From Actinomycetospora straminea (GTDB lineage: Bacteria; Actinomycetota; Actinomycetes; Mycobacteriales; Pseudonocardiaceae): a stretch of 64,000 nt of DNA. The notes under the pieces were generated by a model. It ran no database searches and had not been told where the DNA came from. It saw nothing but the letters and a program-made list of their open reading frames with translations. Positions 48,252 through 56,329 of the stretch are shown here, one piece after another. Location of the stretch: assembly GCF_028737255.1 (NCBI RefSeq), contig NZ_JAQZAN010000015.1, positions 1-64,000 on the forward strand. Direction: 5' to 3'. Within the stretch, counting starts at the first letter, position 1. The number at the start of each line of letters is the position of its first letter. Made by a program: the position numbers and the translations under genes.

Positions 48252-48615
48252 CCGTCACCGTCCACACCTGCCCGGTGCGCAGCGACAGCACGGCGAGCGT
48301 CACGCCCGCGACCGCGAGCACCACCGAGCCGTACCGGGTCCGTTCCGACTGGGCGAGGGCCGCCCCGATCGGCAGCACGATCAGCGACGCGACGAGGTAC
48401 CCGACGATCTCGACGACCGCGCCGGCAGTGCGCCCGCCCGCGACGGCGAGCGCGACCACCACGACCACCGCCTGCACCAGCGCGACGCCCTCGAGCACCA
48501 CCAGCCCGAGGCGGTGGTTGCGCGTCGGGGCCTGGCCGAGGGCCGCCGACACCCCGCACCACAGCGCCCACGCCAGCGCGAGCGCGAGGACCGCGAGGGT
48601 CAGGCCGACGATCAC
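48244..48615 (-). CDS. Conserved actinobacterial membrane protein
   Basis: 123 residues, four predicted spans: GLTLAVLALALAWALWCG, GLVVLEGVALVQAVVVVVAL, AVVEIVGYLVASLIVLPIGA and SVVLAVAGVTLAVLSL. Conserved features are APTRNHRLGLVVLE and QSERTRYGSVVLAV. GTG start. Upstream partner of the 47865-48251 gene with an 8-bp overlap. No enzyme motif; function unknown. Confidence 0.8.
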   Translation of the reverse strand: MIVGLTLAVLALALAWALWCGVSAALGQAPTRNHRLGLVVLEGVALVQAVVVVVALAVAGGRTAGAVVEIVGYLVASLIVLPIGAALAQSERTRYGSVVLAVAGVTLAVLSLRTGQVWTVTGG

Positions 48616-48651
48616 GGGCGGCAGCCTACGAGCAGCGGCGGCGCGCGCCCG

Positions 48652-48912
48652 TCACCCCGTCACCCCCACCTCGGTGAGGTAGTCGGCCATCGCGTCGACG
48701 CTGCGGAACCGGTCGATGTCGAAGTCGTCGAGCGGCAGCCGCGTGCCGAACGCGTCCTCCATCCCGACGATCAGCGTCACCAGCGCCAGGGAGTCGAGCA
48801 GGCCCTCGGCCACCAGGTCGGTCCCGGGCGAGGGCACCTCGACGCCGAGCTGGTCGCGGACCAGGTCGGTCAGGCGCTCGACGAGGGCCCCGGCGGTGGC
48901 CTCCTCGGTCAT
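48652..48912 (-). CDS. Carrier protein (PCP/ACP)
   Basis: About 86 residues. Phosphopantetheine attachment serine is S41 in EGLLDSLALVTLIVG, followed by EDAFGTRLPLDDFDIDRFRS, typical of stand-alone carrier proteins used with DltA-like adenylation enzymes. AGGAGG lies 8 nt before ATG 48912, so I prefer it to ATG 48918, which is only 2 nt from that site. Last gene of a four-gene cassette; the upstream adenylation gene ends at 48915. It would be loaded by that enzyme after activation by a phosphopantetheinyl transferase encoded elsewhere. Confidence 0.9.
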   Translation of the reverse strand: MTEEATAGALVERLTDLVRDQLGVEVPSPGTDLVAEGLLDSLALVTLIVGMEDAFGTRLPLDDFDIDRFRSVDAMADYLTEVGVTG

Positions 48913-48914
48913 GC

Positions 48915-50498
48915 TCATCGTCCTCCTGTCGCGGCCGTCGTCGCGGGAGCGGGCGCGAAGCGCTCCCGCAGCGCCGGCCGGTCGATCTTGCCGTTGACGT
49001 TGTGCGGCAGGTCCTCCATCTCGGCCCACCGCGCGGGCACCATGTACTTCGGCACCAGCTCGGTGAGCCGGCGCCGCACGTCGGTGGCGGGCAGCACGTG
49101 GCCCTCGGCCACCGAGTAGGCGCCGCAGATCGTCGTGCCCTCGAAGCCCCCGGTGTCGATGCCGACCACCGCGCACTCGCGGATGCCGGGCACGGTCGCG
49201 AGCGCGGCCTCGATCTCGCCGAGCTCGATGCGGTAGCCGCGGCTCTTGACCTGCGAGTCCACCCGCCCGAGGAAGTGGACGACGCCGGCGTCGTCGACCC
49301 GCGCGAGGTCGCCGGTGCGGTAGAGCCGCTCGCCGTCGGCGTCGGGGACGAACGCCGCGACCGTCTTCTCCGGGTCCCGCCAGTAGCCCGGCGAGAGCCC
49401 GGCCCCGCCGATCCACAGCTCGCCCACCTCGCCGGCCGGCACCGGGGCCATGTCCTCGTCGAGGACGCGCAGCTCCTCGCCGTCGCAGGCGCGGCCGATC
49501 GGGACCGGCACGGTCTCGTCGGGCGGCACCTCGGGCACGTCGAACCACGACGACGCGATGGTCGCCTCGGTCGGCCCGTAGAGGTTGGTGAACCGCACGT
49601 GCGGCAGGCGCCGCATCCAGTGCGCGAGCACCGGCGTCGGCAGCACCTCGCCGCACCACAGCAGCCGCTCGAGCGCCGGGAAGTCGTCCTGGGCCACGGC
49701 GTCGAAGCGCGCGAGGTAGGTCAGCACGCTGGGCACCGAGAACCACTGGGTCAGCGCCCGGTCACGGATGAACGCTGCCGTGCCGCGTGGGTCGATGCCC
49801 AGCGCGGCCGGCACGAGGTGCAGCTCGGCGCCCGCGGCGAGCGTCGCGTAGATGTCGAAGGTCGACAGGTCGAAGTGCAGCGGCGGGTGCCCGGAGACGC
49901 GGTCGCCGGGGCGGGTGCCGAAGTGGCGCAGCGCCCAGTCGACGAAGGCGAGGACGGTGTCGTGGGTGATCATCACGCCCTTGGGCACGCCCGTGGAGCC
50001 CGACGTGAACAGCAGGTGCGCGAGGTCGACGGGCGCGACGCCCGGGCTCGCGGTCGGCGCCAGGAACAGGTCCTCCCGGCCGAACGCGACGCCCTCCTGC
50101 TCATCGAGGGCCCCGACCAGGGGCGGCCTCCCGGGCAGCTCGGCGAGCACCTCGTCGAGCAGCGCGCGCGACGCCGCGTCGACGAGCACGATCTCGGGCT
50201 CGGCCGCGCCCACGATCCGCGCGACCCGCGACGCCGGCCCTGCGGGGTCGACGGGGACGTAGGCGCCGCCCGCGCGCAGGGTCCCGATCAGCGCGGCGAT
50301 GGTCCACGGCGCCTTCTCCGCGAGCACCGCCACCCGCGCGCCCGGCGTCAGGCCGTGGCCGAGCACCACGTGCGCGACCCGGTTCACCGCCCCGTCGAGG
50401 TCGGCGTAGGTCATCGTCTCGTCGGCGCCGACCAGGGCGGGCCGGTCGGCGAACCGCTGCGCGGAGTCGGCGAGGAGGTCCTGCAGGTGCCGGCTCAC
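48915..50498 (-). CDS. Stand-alone amino-acid adenylation enzyme
   Basis: 527 residues, a single NRPS-type A domain with no condensation, carrier or thioesterase part. Core motifs: LLFTSGSTGVPKGVMITH (A3), HFDLSTFDIYATLAAG (A4, with the Asp that binds an alpha-amino group), NLYGPTEATIASSW (A5), ERLYRTGDLARVD (A7), GRVDSQVKSRGYRIELGEIE (A8) and HNVNGKIDRPALR with the A10 lysine. It should adenylate an amino acid and load it on the neighbouring carrier protein. Start GTG overlaps the monooxygenase stop (GTGA). The amino acid cannot be assigned by eye. Confidence 0.92.
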   Translation of the reverse strand: MSRHLQDLLADSAQRFADRPALVGADETMTYADLDGAVNRVAHVVLGHGLTPGARVAVLAEKAPWTIAALIGTLRAGGAYVPVDPAGPASRVARIVGAAEPEIVLVDAASRALLDEVLAELPGRPPLVGALDEQEGVAFGREDLFLAPTASPGVAPVDLAHLLFTSGSTGVPKGVMITHDTVLAFVDWALRHFGTRPGDRVSGHPPLHFDLSTFDIYATLAAGAELHLVPAALGIDPRGTAAFIRDRALTQWFSVPSVLTYLARFDAVAQDDFPALERLLWCGEVLPTPVLAHWMRRLPHVRFTNLYGPTEATIASSWFDVPEVPPDETVPVPIGRACDGEELRVLDEDMAPVPAGEVGELWIGGAGLSPGYWRDPEKTVAAFVPDADGERLYRTGDLARVDDAGVVHFLGRVDSQVKSRGYRIELGEIEAALATVPGIRECAVVGIDTGGFEGTTICGAYSVAEGHVLPATDVRRRLTELVPKYMVPARWAEMEDLPHNVNGKIDRPALRERFAPAPATTAATGGR

Positions 50499-51505
50499 GC
50501 CCGCACCGCCGCCCCGGCCCGGGCGAACACCTCGCCGGCGTGCCCGAGGTCCTCGGGTGCGGGCGGGATGTCCAGCACGAACACCTCCGTACCGCGCTCG
50601 AGGTAGCGGGCGACCTCGGCGGCGACCCGGTCGTGCGAGCCGACGAGGTAGGGGCAGAACGACTGGTAGTTCTCGAACGGGCCGAGCCAGTAGGGCTCGG
50701 GCTCGGCGTCGAGGTCCGCCCGGGGCGTGGTCTTCCCCGCGGCCGCGGTGAGCTCGTGGTGCCAGTGCGAGTCCGAGACGCGCATGGCCATCGCGTGCGC
50801 GACCTGGCCCTTGCGGTCGGCGGGGAAGCGCTCGTGGGCGACGCGCCAGGCCTCGTCGGCGTCGTCGCGGGCGATGATCCCCATGCGGACGCCGCCCCCC
50901 GAGGCGGTGTCGTCGGACGCGGTGCCCAGCGGCTCCGGGTAGCGGATCGGCGTCGCGCCGATCTCCGCCGCCGCGGCGCGCCCGGCGGGCGACGAGCCCG
51001 AGATCAGCACCTCGGGCATCAGCTCGGGCGGCAGGGCCGGGGCGAGCTTGAGGTTCTCCACGGTGTGCCACCGTCCCTGGCGGGTCACGGTCTCCCCGCG
51101 CAGCAGGGCGGTGAGGATCTGCGTGTACTCGACGGTGCGGGCGTAGCGGTCGTCGTGCTCGGTGGTGTCGCCGAGCGCGAGCAGGTCGTGGCGGAACCCC
51201 CCGGCCAGCATGTTCAGGTGCACCGCGCGCCCGTGCAGGTACGCGAGCGACGAGACCATGGACGCCGCGGTGTACGGGTGCATGTACACCGGCTGCACGG
51301 CGACGAGCGGGGCGAGGTGCTCGGTCGCGGCGATCGCCGTCTGGGCCACCAGCCACGGGTCGGCGATGCCGTTGTCGGTGTAGACGAGCATGCCCGCGCA
51401 GCCCGCCTCCTCGCTCCACCGCGCGGTCGCGGCGACCGCGTCGAGGTAGTCGGCGGCCGGCACGTCCTTGGACTGCGGGCACGTCGAGTAGACGGTCAGG
51501 CTCAT
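50495..51505 (-). CDS. Luciferase-like flavin monooxygenase (LLM class)
   Basis: About 336 residues, TIM-barrel LLM family nearest to SsuD-type alkanesulfonate monooxygenases: ARWSEEAGCAGMLVYTDNG, VAVQPVYMHPYTAASMVSSL, VHLNMLAGGFRHDLLALGDT, HDDRYARTVEYTQILTALLR. It uses reduced flavin (FMNH2 or F420) and O2. No reductase is nearby. It is embedded between GNAT and adenylation genes with 4-bp overlaps, so the substrate is probably the carrier-bound or acylated amino acid, not a sulfonate. Shine-Dalgarno GAGGAGGG before ATG 51505. Confidence 0.9.
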   Translation of the reverse strand: MSLTVYSTCPQSKDVPAADYLDAVAATARWSEEAGCAGMLVYTDNGIADPWLVAQTAIAATEHLAPLVAVQPVYMHPYTAASMVSSLAYLHGRAVHLNMLAGGFRHDLLALGDTTEHDDRYARTVEYTQILTALLRGETVTRQGRWHTVENLKLAPALPPELMPEVLISGSSPAGRAAAAEIGATPIRYPEPLGTASDDTASGGGVRMGIIARDDADEAWRVAHERFPADRKGQVAHAMAMRVSDSHWHHELTAAAGKTTPRADLDAEPEPYWLGPFENYQSFCPYLVGSHDRVAAEVARYLERGTEVFVLDIPPAPEDLGHAGEVFARAGAAVRA

Positions 51506-52611
51506 GCGGGGTTCCCTCCTCGCCACAGCAGGTGTGGGGCCATCCACCACTCCCCGTCGAGGCGGGTGAGCAGTGCGTCGGACGACTCGAGGAGCCCCAG
51601 GAGCCCGTCGTCGTCGGCGTTGACCAGCGACCACGTCGCCGGACGGATCAGGCACCGGCGCCGCCGGACGGCGGCGACCAGCGACGGCTCGACCCGGCCC
51701 GCGACCGCCGCGGCGCCGTGCGCGTCGGCGTGGGCCAGGAGGTGGTCGAGCACGGGCCCGGGGTCGGGCCCCGTCGACGCGATCTGCTGGACCTGGGCGG
51801 TGCCGCCCACCGGCAGGAAGTACACGTACCAGCCCGCGACGCGGCCGGCGCCGGTGCGCACCAGGTGCGCGACGAGGCGGCCGCGGACGGGCGTGACCGC
51901 CTCCAGCTCGTCGAACAGCCACCGCAGGTAGCGCTCGTCGTAGTCGGGGAACAGTCGCCAGCGTCGCGGGGCCGTGCTCATCTGCTCGAGCAGGGCCTCG
52001 ACCGTGAGGGGTTCGGCGGTCAGGTCCTCGGGAGGCGTGGCGCGCAGCCGTCCCCCGACGCGGGGCAGCCGCCGCAGCGGCCCGTCGCCGGCGGCGACGG
52101 CCCGGCCCGCGGGGCGCGGCAGCGCGCGTCCGCGCTCGCGGAGCAGGGCCGCGACGGCGCCGCCGGGACGCAGGATCCGCTGCCACTGGAACGACGCCGC
52201 CACCCGCACCCGCCCGCGCAGGGTGGTCCAGAGGTGGTGCATCGAGTCGGAGGCCCCGTCGGTGAGGGTCACCTCCTGCGGCCCGGCGAGGAAGGCGCGC
52301 GTGAGGAGGATGCCGGTGCCGGGGTGGTCCGGGTCGATCACCATCGGCCCGCCGCACGCGAGGCGCACCGGCCGGGAGTCGACGCGCAGCCGACGCGGGT
52401 TGACCGCCTGGAAGCCGATGAGGCGCCCGTCGCGGTCCTCGGCGACGAGGGAGGGGAGGTCGTCGTCGCGCCACGGGGCGTCGAAGGACTGGCGCTCCAG
52501 GAACGACACCAGCGCAGCCGGCGCCTCCGTGGTGCCGGAGCGCGACCTGCGCTCGAACAGGGCGGCCGCCGCGGGGACGTCGTCGCGACGCATCGGCCGG
52601 ATCGTGGTCAT
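51502..52611 (-). CDS. GNAT-fold acyltransferase
   Basis: About 369 residues. Residues 1-150 form a GNAT domain: TTIRPMRRDDVPAAAALFER, SLVAEDRDGRLIGFQAVNPR, then PMVIDPDHPGTGILLTRAFL in the acetyl-CoA-binding position (the usual RxxGxG/A is degenerate). A second domain (about 215-365) has YDERYLRWLFDELEAVTPVR, also GNAT-like, so the protein may be a double-GNAT. ATG 52611 is set by an AGGGAG Shine-Dalgarno. First gene of a cassette with LLM monooxygenase, adenylation enzyme and carrier protein, each overlapping by about 4 bp. It may take an acyl group from the carrier protein. Confidence 0.82.
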   Translation of the reverse strand: MTTIRPMRRDDVPAAAALFERRSRSGTTEAPAALVSFLERQSFDAPWRDDDLPSLVAEDRDGRLIGFQAVNPRRLRVDSRPVRLACGGPMVIDPDHPGTGILLTRAFLAGPQEVTLTDGASDSMHHLWTTLRGRVRVAASFQWQRILRPGGAVAALLRERGRALPRPAGRAVAAGDGPLRRLPRVGGRLRATPPEDLTAEPLTVEALLEQMSTAPRRWRLFPDYDERYLRWLFDELEAVTPVRGRLVAHLVRTGAGRVAGWYVYFLPVGGTAQVQQIASTGPDPGPVLDHLLAHADAHGAAAVAGRVEPSLVAAVRRRRCLIRPATWSLVNADDDGLLGLLESSDALLTRLDGEWWMAPHLLWRGGNPA

Positions 52612-52879
52612 GCGCCGCCGGTCTCCCTGGTGCTCTCGACGCTCACGCTCGCCCCCCGTCCCGCGCCGCCACGGCCTCGTGAGCGACGCGTTCGTCCGGA
52701 TTCTCCTGCGGTGCCGGCCACTCGCCGCACCCGGGTGTCTCCGGACAGTCAACATCCGCCTTCCGTACAGAGAACGAATCGGACACCGAGGTGGTTCCGC
52801 GGTCGGGCCGAGGCCGCGCGGGCACCGACCCATCGGGCGACGGGCGTGAGGTGCCGGCCGCGTGGGCACCATGCCGACC

Positions 52880-54532
52880 ATGGCTCCCCGCGACGACCTC
52901 GCCGCGTCCCTGCGTTCCCTCGACGGTGCGAGCTACGGGCGCTACAAGTCGCTGACCGGCGCCTGGCGGGTGGCCGGCGTCGAGCTCGAGGTGCTCCGCG
53001 TCCAGGCCGACCCGTTCGCGCCGCCGAGCCGGGTGCGGCTCACCGTCACCGACGCCGGGCTGCCCGCCGACCTGTACGCCACCCCGGATCGGCGCCGCGC
53101 GCTCGCGTCCTCCCTGCTGCGCGGGCTGCGCCGGGCGCTGCGCGGCACCCCGGTCACCGTCGACGCCGGGGGGCCCGAGGTGCTCGACCGCAGCGCCGGC
53201 ACCGTCCGCGACGACGGTGTCGTGGTGCTCGAGGTCGGGGTGCCGTTCCCGGGCCCGAAGCGGCGCATCCTCGGGCGCGAGGCCGCGACGCTGCTCGGCG
53301 ACACGCTCCCGGCCGCGGTGCGGGAGGCGGTGCACGGCGCCGACCACGCGGCGGCGCGGCGGTTCGTCGAGACCGTCGAGGACGCCGTGGCCCTGCGGGG
53401 CGCGCTCGCCGACCGCGGGCTCGTCGCGTTCGTGGCCGACGGCGCGGTGCTGCCGCGGCGCAGCGGCGTCGACGACCGGCCGATGGAGGACGCGACCCCG
53501 TTCGCCGGCCCGGACGCGCTGCGCGTGACGCTGACCGCGCCGAACGCCGGCGAGGTGAGCGGGCTCGGGGTGCCCGAGGGCGTCACGCTGATCGTCGGCG
53601 GCGGCTACCACGGCAAGTCGACGCTGCTGCGCGCGATCGAGGCGGGCGTCTACGACCACGTGCCCGGCGACGGCCGCGAGCAGGTCGTCACGCGGCCCGA
53701 CGCGGTGAAGCTGCGCGCCGAGGACGGGCGCGCGGTGGTCCACGACGACGTGTCCGCGTTCGTCGCGCACCTGCCCTCCGGCGAGCCCACCGACGACTTC
53801 TCCACCACCAACGCCTCGGGCTCGACGAGCCAGGCGGCGTCGACGGTCGAGGCGGTGGAGGCGGGCGCGGACGTCCTGCTCATCGACGAGGACACGTCGG
53901 CGACGAACATGATGATCCGCGACGCCCGGATGCAGCAGCTGATCGCGACCGAGCCGCTCGTGCCGTTCGTGGAGCGGGTGCGGCCGCTGCACGCCGAGCA
54001 CGGGGTGTCGACCGTGCTGGTGATGGGCGGGTCGGGCGACTACCTCGGCGTCGCCGACACCGTGGTGATGATGGACGCCTACCGCGCCTCGGACGTCACC
54101 GCGCGCGCCCACGAGATCGCCGCGGCCGGCCCGTCGCGCGCGGTGGAGCACACCGGCTTCCCGGCGGTGAGCCCGCGCGTCGTCGACCCCTCGTCGCTCG
54201 ACCCGACGGCGCGGGGCAAGCGGAGGGTCAGCGCGCGGGGCCGCGACCGGCTGACCTTCGGCGAGGACGACATCGACCTCACCGCCGTGGAGCAGATCAC
54301 CGACCGGTCCCAGGTGGCGGGCATCGGGCGGGCGCTGGCGCTGCTCGGGGACGGTGTCCTCGACGGCACGATCACGCTGTCCGAGGGGCTGGACCTGCTC
54401 GATGCCGAGCTCGACCGGCGGGGCCTGGACGCCCTGCTCGACGGCCGGTCGGAGGACATCGCCCGTCCCCGACGCCACGAGGTCGCCGCGGCCCTCAACC
54501 GCCTGCGCTCGCTGCGGCTCAAGCGCATGTGA
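52880..54532 (+). CDS. ABC-class predicted ATPase (COG3044/PF09818)
   Basis: About 550 residues. An N-terminal domain (DDLAASLRSLDGASYGRYKS) precedes an ABC-like ATPase core with Walker A GGGYHGKSTLLRAIE (near 235), the NASGSTSQAASTVEAVEAGA signature-like stretch, Walker B VLLIDEDTSATNMMIRD, and VLVMGGSGDYLGVAD. This is the PF09818 family, found in bacteria and eukaryotes; a trypanosome member is linked to RNA editing. Bacterial roles are not settled. Starts GTG 52862, ATG 52871 and ATG 52880 are in frame; the last matches family starts. No membrane partner is nearby. Its stop is inside a palindrome. Confidence 0.88.
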   Translation: MAPRDDLAASLRSLDGASYGRYKSLTGAWRVAGVELEVLRVQADPFAPPSRVRLTVTDAGLPADLYATPDRRRALASSLLRGLRRALRGTPVTVDAGGPEVLDRSAGTVRDDGVVVLEVGVPFPGPKRRILGREAATLLGDTLPAAVREAVHGADHAAARRFVETVEDAVALRGALADRGLVAFVADGAVLPRRSGVDDRPMEDATPFAGPDALRVTLTAPNAGEVSGLGVPEGVTLIVGGGYHGKSTLLRAIEAGVYDHVPGDGREQVVTRPDAVKLRAEDGRAVVHDDVSAFVAHLPSGEPTDDFSTTNASGSTSQAASTVEAVEAGADVLLIDEDTSATNMMIRDARMQQLIATEPLVPFVERVRPLHAEHGVSTVLVMGGSGDYLGVADTVVMMDAYRASDVTARAHEIAAAGPSRAVEHTGFPAVSPRVVDPSSLDPTARGKRRVSARGRDRLTFGEDDIDLTAVEQITDRSQVAGIGRALALLGDGVLDGTITLSEGLDLLDAELDRRGLDALLDGRSEDIARPRRHEVAAALNRLRSLRLKRM

Positions 54533-54571
54533 GTAGTTGTCACGGCTATAGGCGTGACAACTGCTCACATG
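54526..54571. repeat. Palindromic terminator-like element between convergent genes
   Basis: Arms of 19 bp (54526-54544 and 54553-54571) pair completely in RNA, with one G-U pair, around the loop GCTATAGG. The TGA stop of the ATPase gene (54530-54532) is in the left arm, and the convergent L,D-transpeptidase gene stops two bases beyond the right arm. A strong two-way terminator is likely. Same plan as copies A and B, but different arm sequence. Confidence 0.85.
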
Positions 54572-54572
54572 G

Positions 54573-55091
54573 CTACGGGAGGATCTGGACCTTGTCGTAG
54601 ACCTCGAGGCCGTTGAAGAAGGCCTGGGCGTCGGGGTCGGCCATGCGGACGCAGCCGGCCGACTGGCGCGAGGGGTCGCCGCCGTGGAAGGCGCGGCCGT
54701 TGTCGTCGAAGAACACCGACCAGGGCATGCGCGCGCCGTCGTACTCCTTGGAGAGGTGGACCTCCTCCTTGCGCTGCACGGCGAACATGCCGGTCGGGGT
54801 CTCCTTGCCGGGCGCCCCGTGGTTCATCGGCACCGGGCCGCGCAGCACGGTGCCGGCGCCGTCGGTCAGCCACGCCTCGTTCGTCGACAGGCGGGCGCAG
54901 GCCTTCACCGCCGCCTCGCAGGGCGAGACCGCCGCGGGCGTCGCCGGAGCGGCCATCGCCACCGCGCCGACACCACCCAGGCCCGCGATCGCGACCAGCC
55001 CGAGGCCGATCGCGGCGGCCCGCTGACCGACCCGACGCCGCGCGCGCCGGGCGCCGTCACGCGCCCCGTCCATCCAGGTGTGCCGACCCAC
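54573..55091 (-). CDS. L,D-transpeptidase (YkuD fold)
   Basis: 172 residues. N-terminal basic stretch then a membrane/signal helix (AAAIGLGLVAIAGLGGVGAV), placing the enzyme outside. The YkuD catalytic motif is AFHGGDPSRQSAGCVRM: His, then SxGCxR with the nucleophilic Cys. KETPTGMFAVQRKEE is the upstream substrate-side segment. Such enzymes make 3-3 cross-links in peptidoglycan or attach proteins. It is short, without the Ig-like domains of mycobacterial Ldts. GTG 55091 has GGGAGG upstream; ATG 55073 is an alternative. Confidence 0.88.
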   Translation of the reverse strand: MGRHTWMDGARDGARRARRRVGQRAAAIGLGLVAIAGLGGVGAVAMAAPATPAAVSPCEAAVKACARLSTNEAWLTDGAGTVLRGPVPMNHGAPGKETPTGMFAVQRKEEVHLSKEYDGARMPWSVFFDDNGRAFHGGDPSRQSAGCVRMADPDAQAFFNGLEVYDKVQILP

Positions 55092-55304
55092 CGTGCTCCT
55101 CCCGACGGTCTGCGCCGCTGCCCGCGGCGCCTCCCCTTCAACGGCACGCCGGGGGCCACGGACGAGTGGTCTGTCCGGGTGGTCTCCCGCTGCGCTCCGT
55201 GGCCCAACGTTGGCTGCCGGGCGGGGACTCTCTCATCCGACGATCACCGCGCCGGGCCCCCGGGGTGGCTTGCCGGGCCCGCCCGGGCGCAGGAAGGTGA
55301 CGCG

Positions 55305-56294
55305 GTGGCGCGAACCGGATCCGGCGGGCGGGACGAGGGTGAGGAGCGCGACGGCGTCGCCCTGACGAACCTGGACCAGGAGCTGTTCGCCGGCGCCGGG
55401 GTGACCAAGCGGGAGCTCGTGGACTACCTCGACGCCGTGGCGCCGCGGCTGCTGCCGGCGCTGGCCGGGCGCCCGCTCTCGGTGGTGCGCGCGCTGCGCG
55501 GGCAGAAGCCGTTCATGCAGAAGAACGTCCCGAAGTACGCGCCGGAGTGGGTACGCACGGTGTCGTTCTGGGCCGAGTCGTCGCACCGCGAGGTCGCCTA
55601 CGCGCTCTGCGACGACCGGCGCACCCTGCTGTGGTTCGCCAACCAGCGCGCGATCGAGTACCACCCGACCCTCGTCCGCGCGGCGTCGATGGCGACGCCG
55701 GAGCACCTCGTGCTCGACCTCGACCCGCCCGAGGACGCGGGCTTCGACGCCGTCGTGGCCGCGGCGCACCTGGTGCGGCGGGCGCTCGACGACGCGGGCC
55801 TCGTCGGCGTCGTGAAGACGACCGGCGCGAAGGGCGTGCACATCCTCGTCCCGCTCGCGCCCGGCCCGACCCATGAGGACGTCGCCGGCGCCACCCGCGC
55901 GCTCGCCGCGCGCACCGAGCGCCTCGACCCCGCCATCGCCACCACGGCGTTCATCCGCGCCGACCGCGGCGGGAAGGTGTTCGTCGACCCCACCCGCGCG
56001 GGCGGGTCCACCGTCGTCGCGGTCCACAGCCCGCGCGTGCGGCCCGGGCTGCCCGTGTCGTTCCCGGTGTCGTGGGACGAGCTCGACACCGTGGTGCCGT
56101 CGGAGATCACCGTGCGGACCGCGCCCGACCGCCCCGACCCCTGGGCCGACCCCGGCGCCCGCCCGGCGCCCCAGGAGCTGCCCGAGGACCTCGTCGCCGA
56201 GGGCCGCACCATCCCCGTCGCCCGCGTCCAGGCCATGCACGAGGGCAAGCGGCGCAAGCGCGCGGCGGCGAAGGCCGAGGAGGACGGCGACTAG
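55305..56294 (+). CDS. LigD-type primase-polymerase (PolDom)
   Basis: About 329 residues, the stand-alone polymerase domain related to the N-terminal part of LigD. Catalytic aspartates are in HLVLDLDPPEDAGFDAV, and KTTGAKGVHILVPLAPG holds the conserved His; SFWAESSHREVAYALCDD and LWFANQRAIEYHPTLVR are typical. Such enzymes fill gaps and add ribonucleotides during end-joining or base excision repair (mycobacterial PolD1/PolD2). No ku or ligase gene is in the window. GTG with a GGAAGG Shine-Dalgarno. Confidence 0.9.
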   Translation: MARTGSGGRDEGEERDGVALTNLDQELFAGAGVTKRELVDYLDAVAPRLLPALAGRPLSVVRALRGQKPFMQKNVPKYAPEWVRTVSFWAESSHREVAYALCDDRRTLLWFANQRAIEYHPTLVRAASMATPEHLVLDLDPPEDAGFDAVVAAAHLVRRALDDAGLVGVVKTTGAKGVHILVPLAPGPTHEDVAGATRALAARTERLDPAIATTAFIRADRGGKVFVDPTRAGGSTVVAVHSPRVRPGLPVSFPVSWDELDTVVPSEITVRTAPDRPDPWADPGARPAPQELPEDLVAEGRTIPVARVQAMHEGKRRKRAAAKAEEDGD

Positions 56295-56329
56295 TCAGCG
56301 ACGTGCCCCTCTCGGCGTGCGTACGTCGA

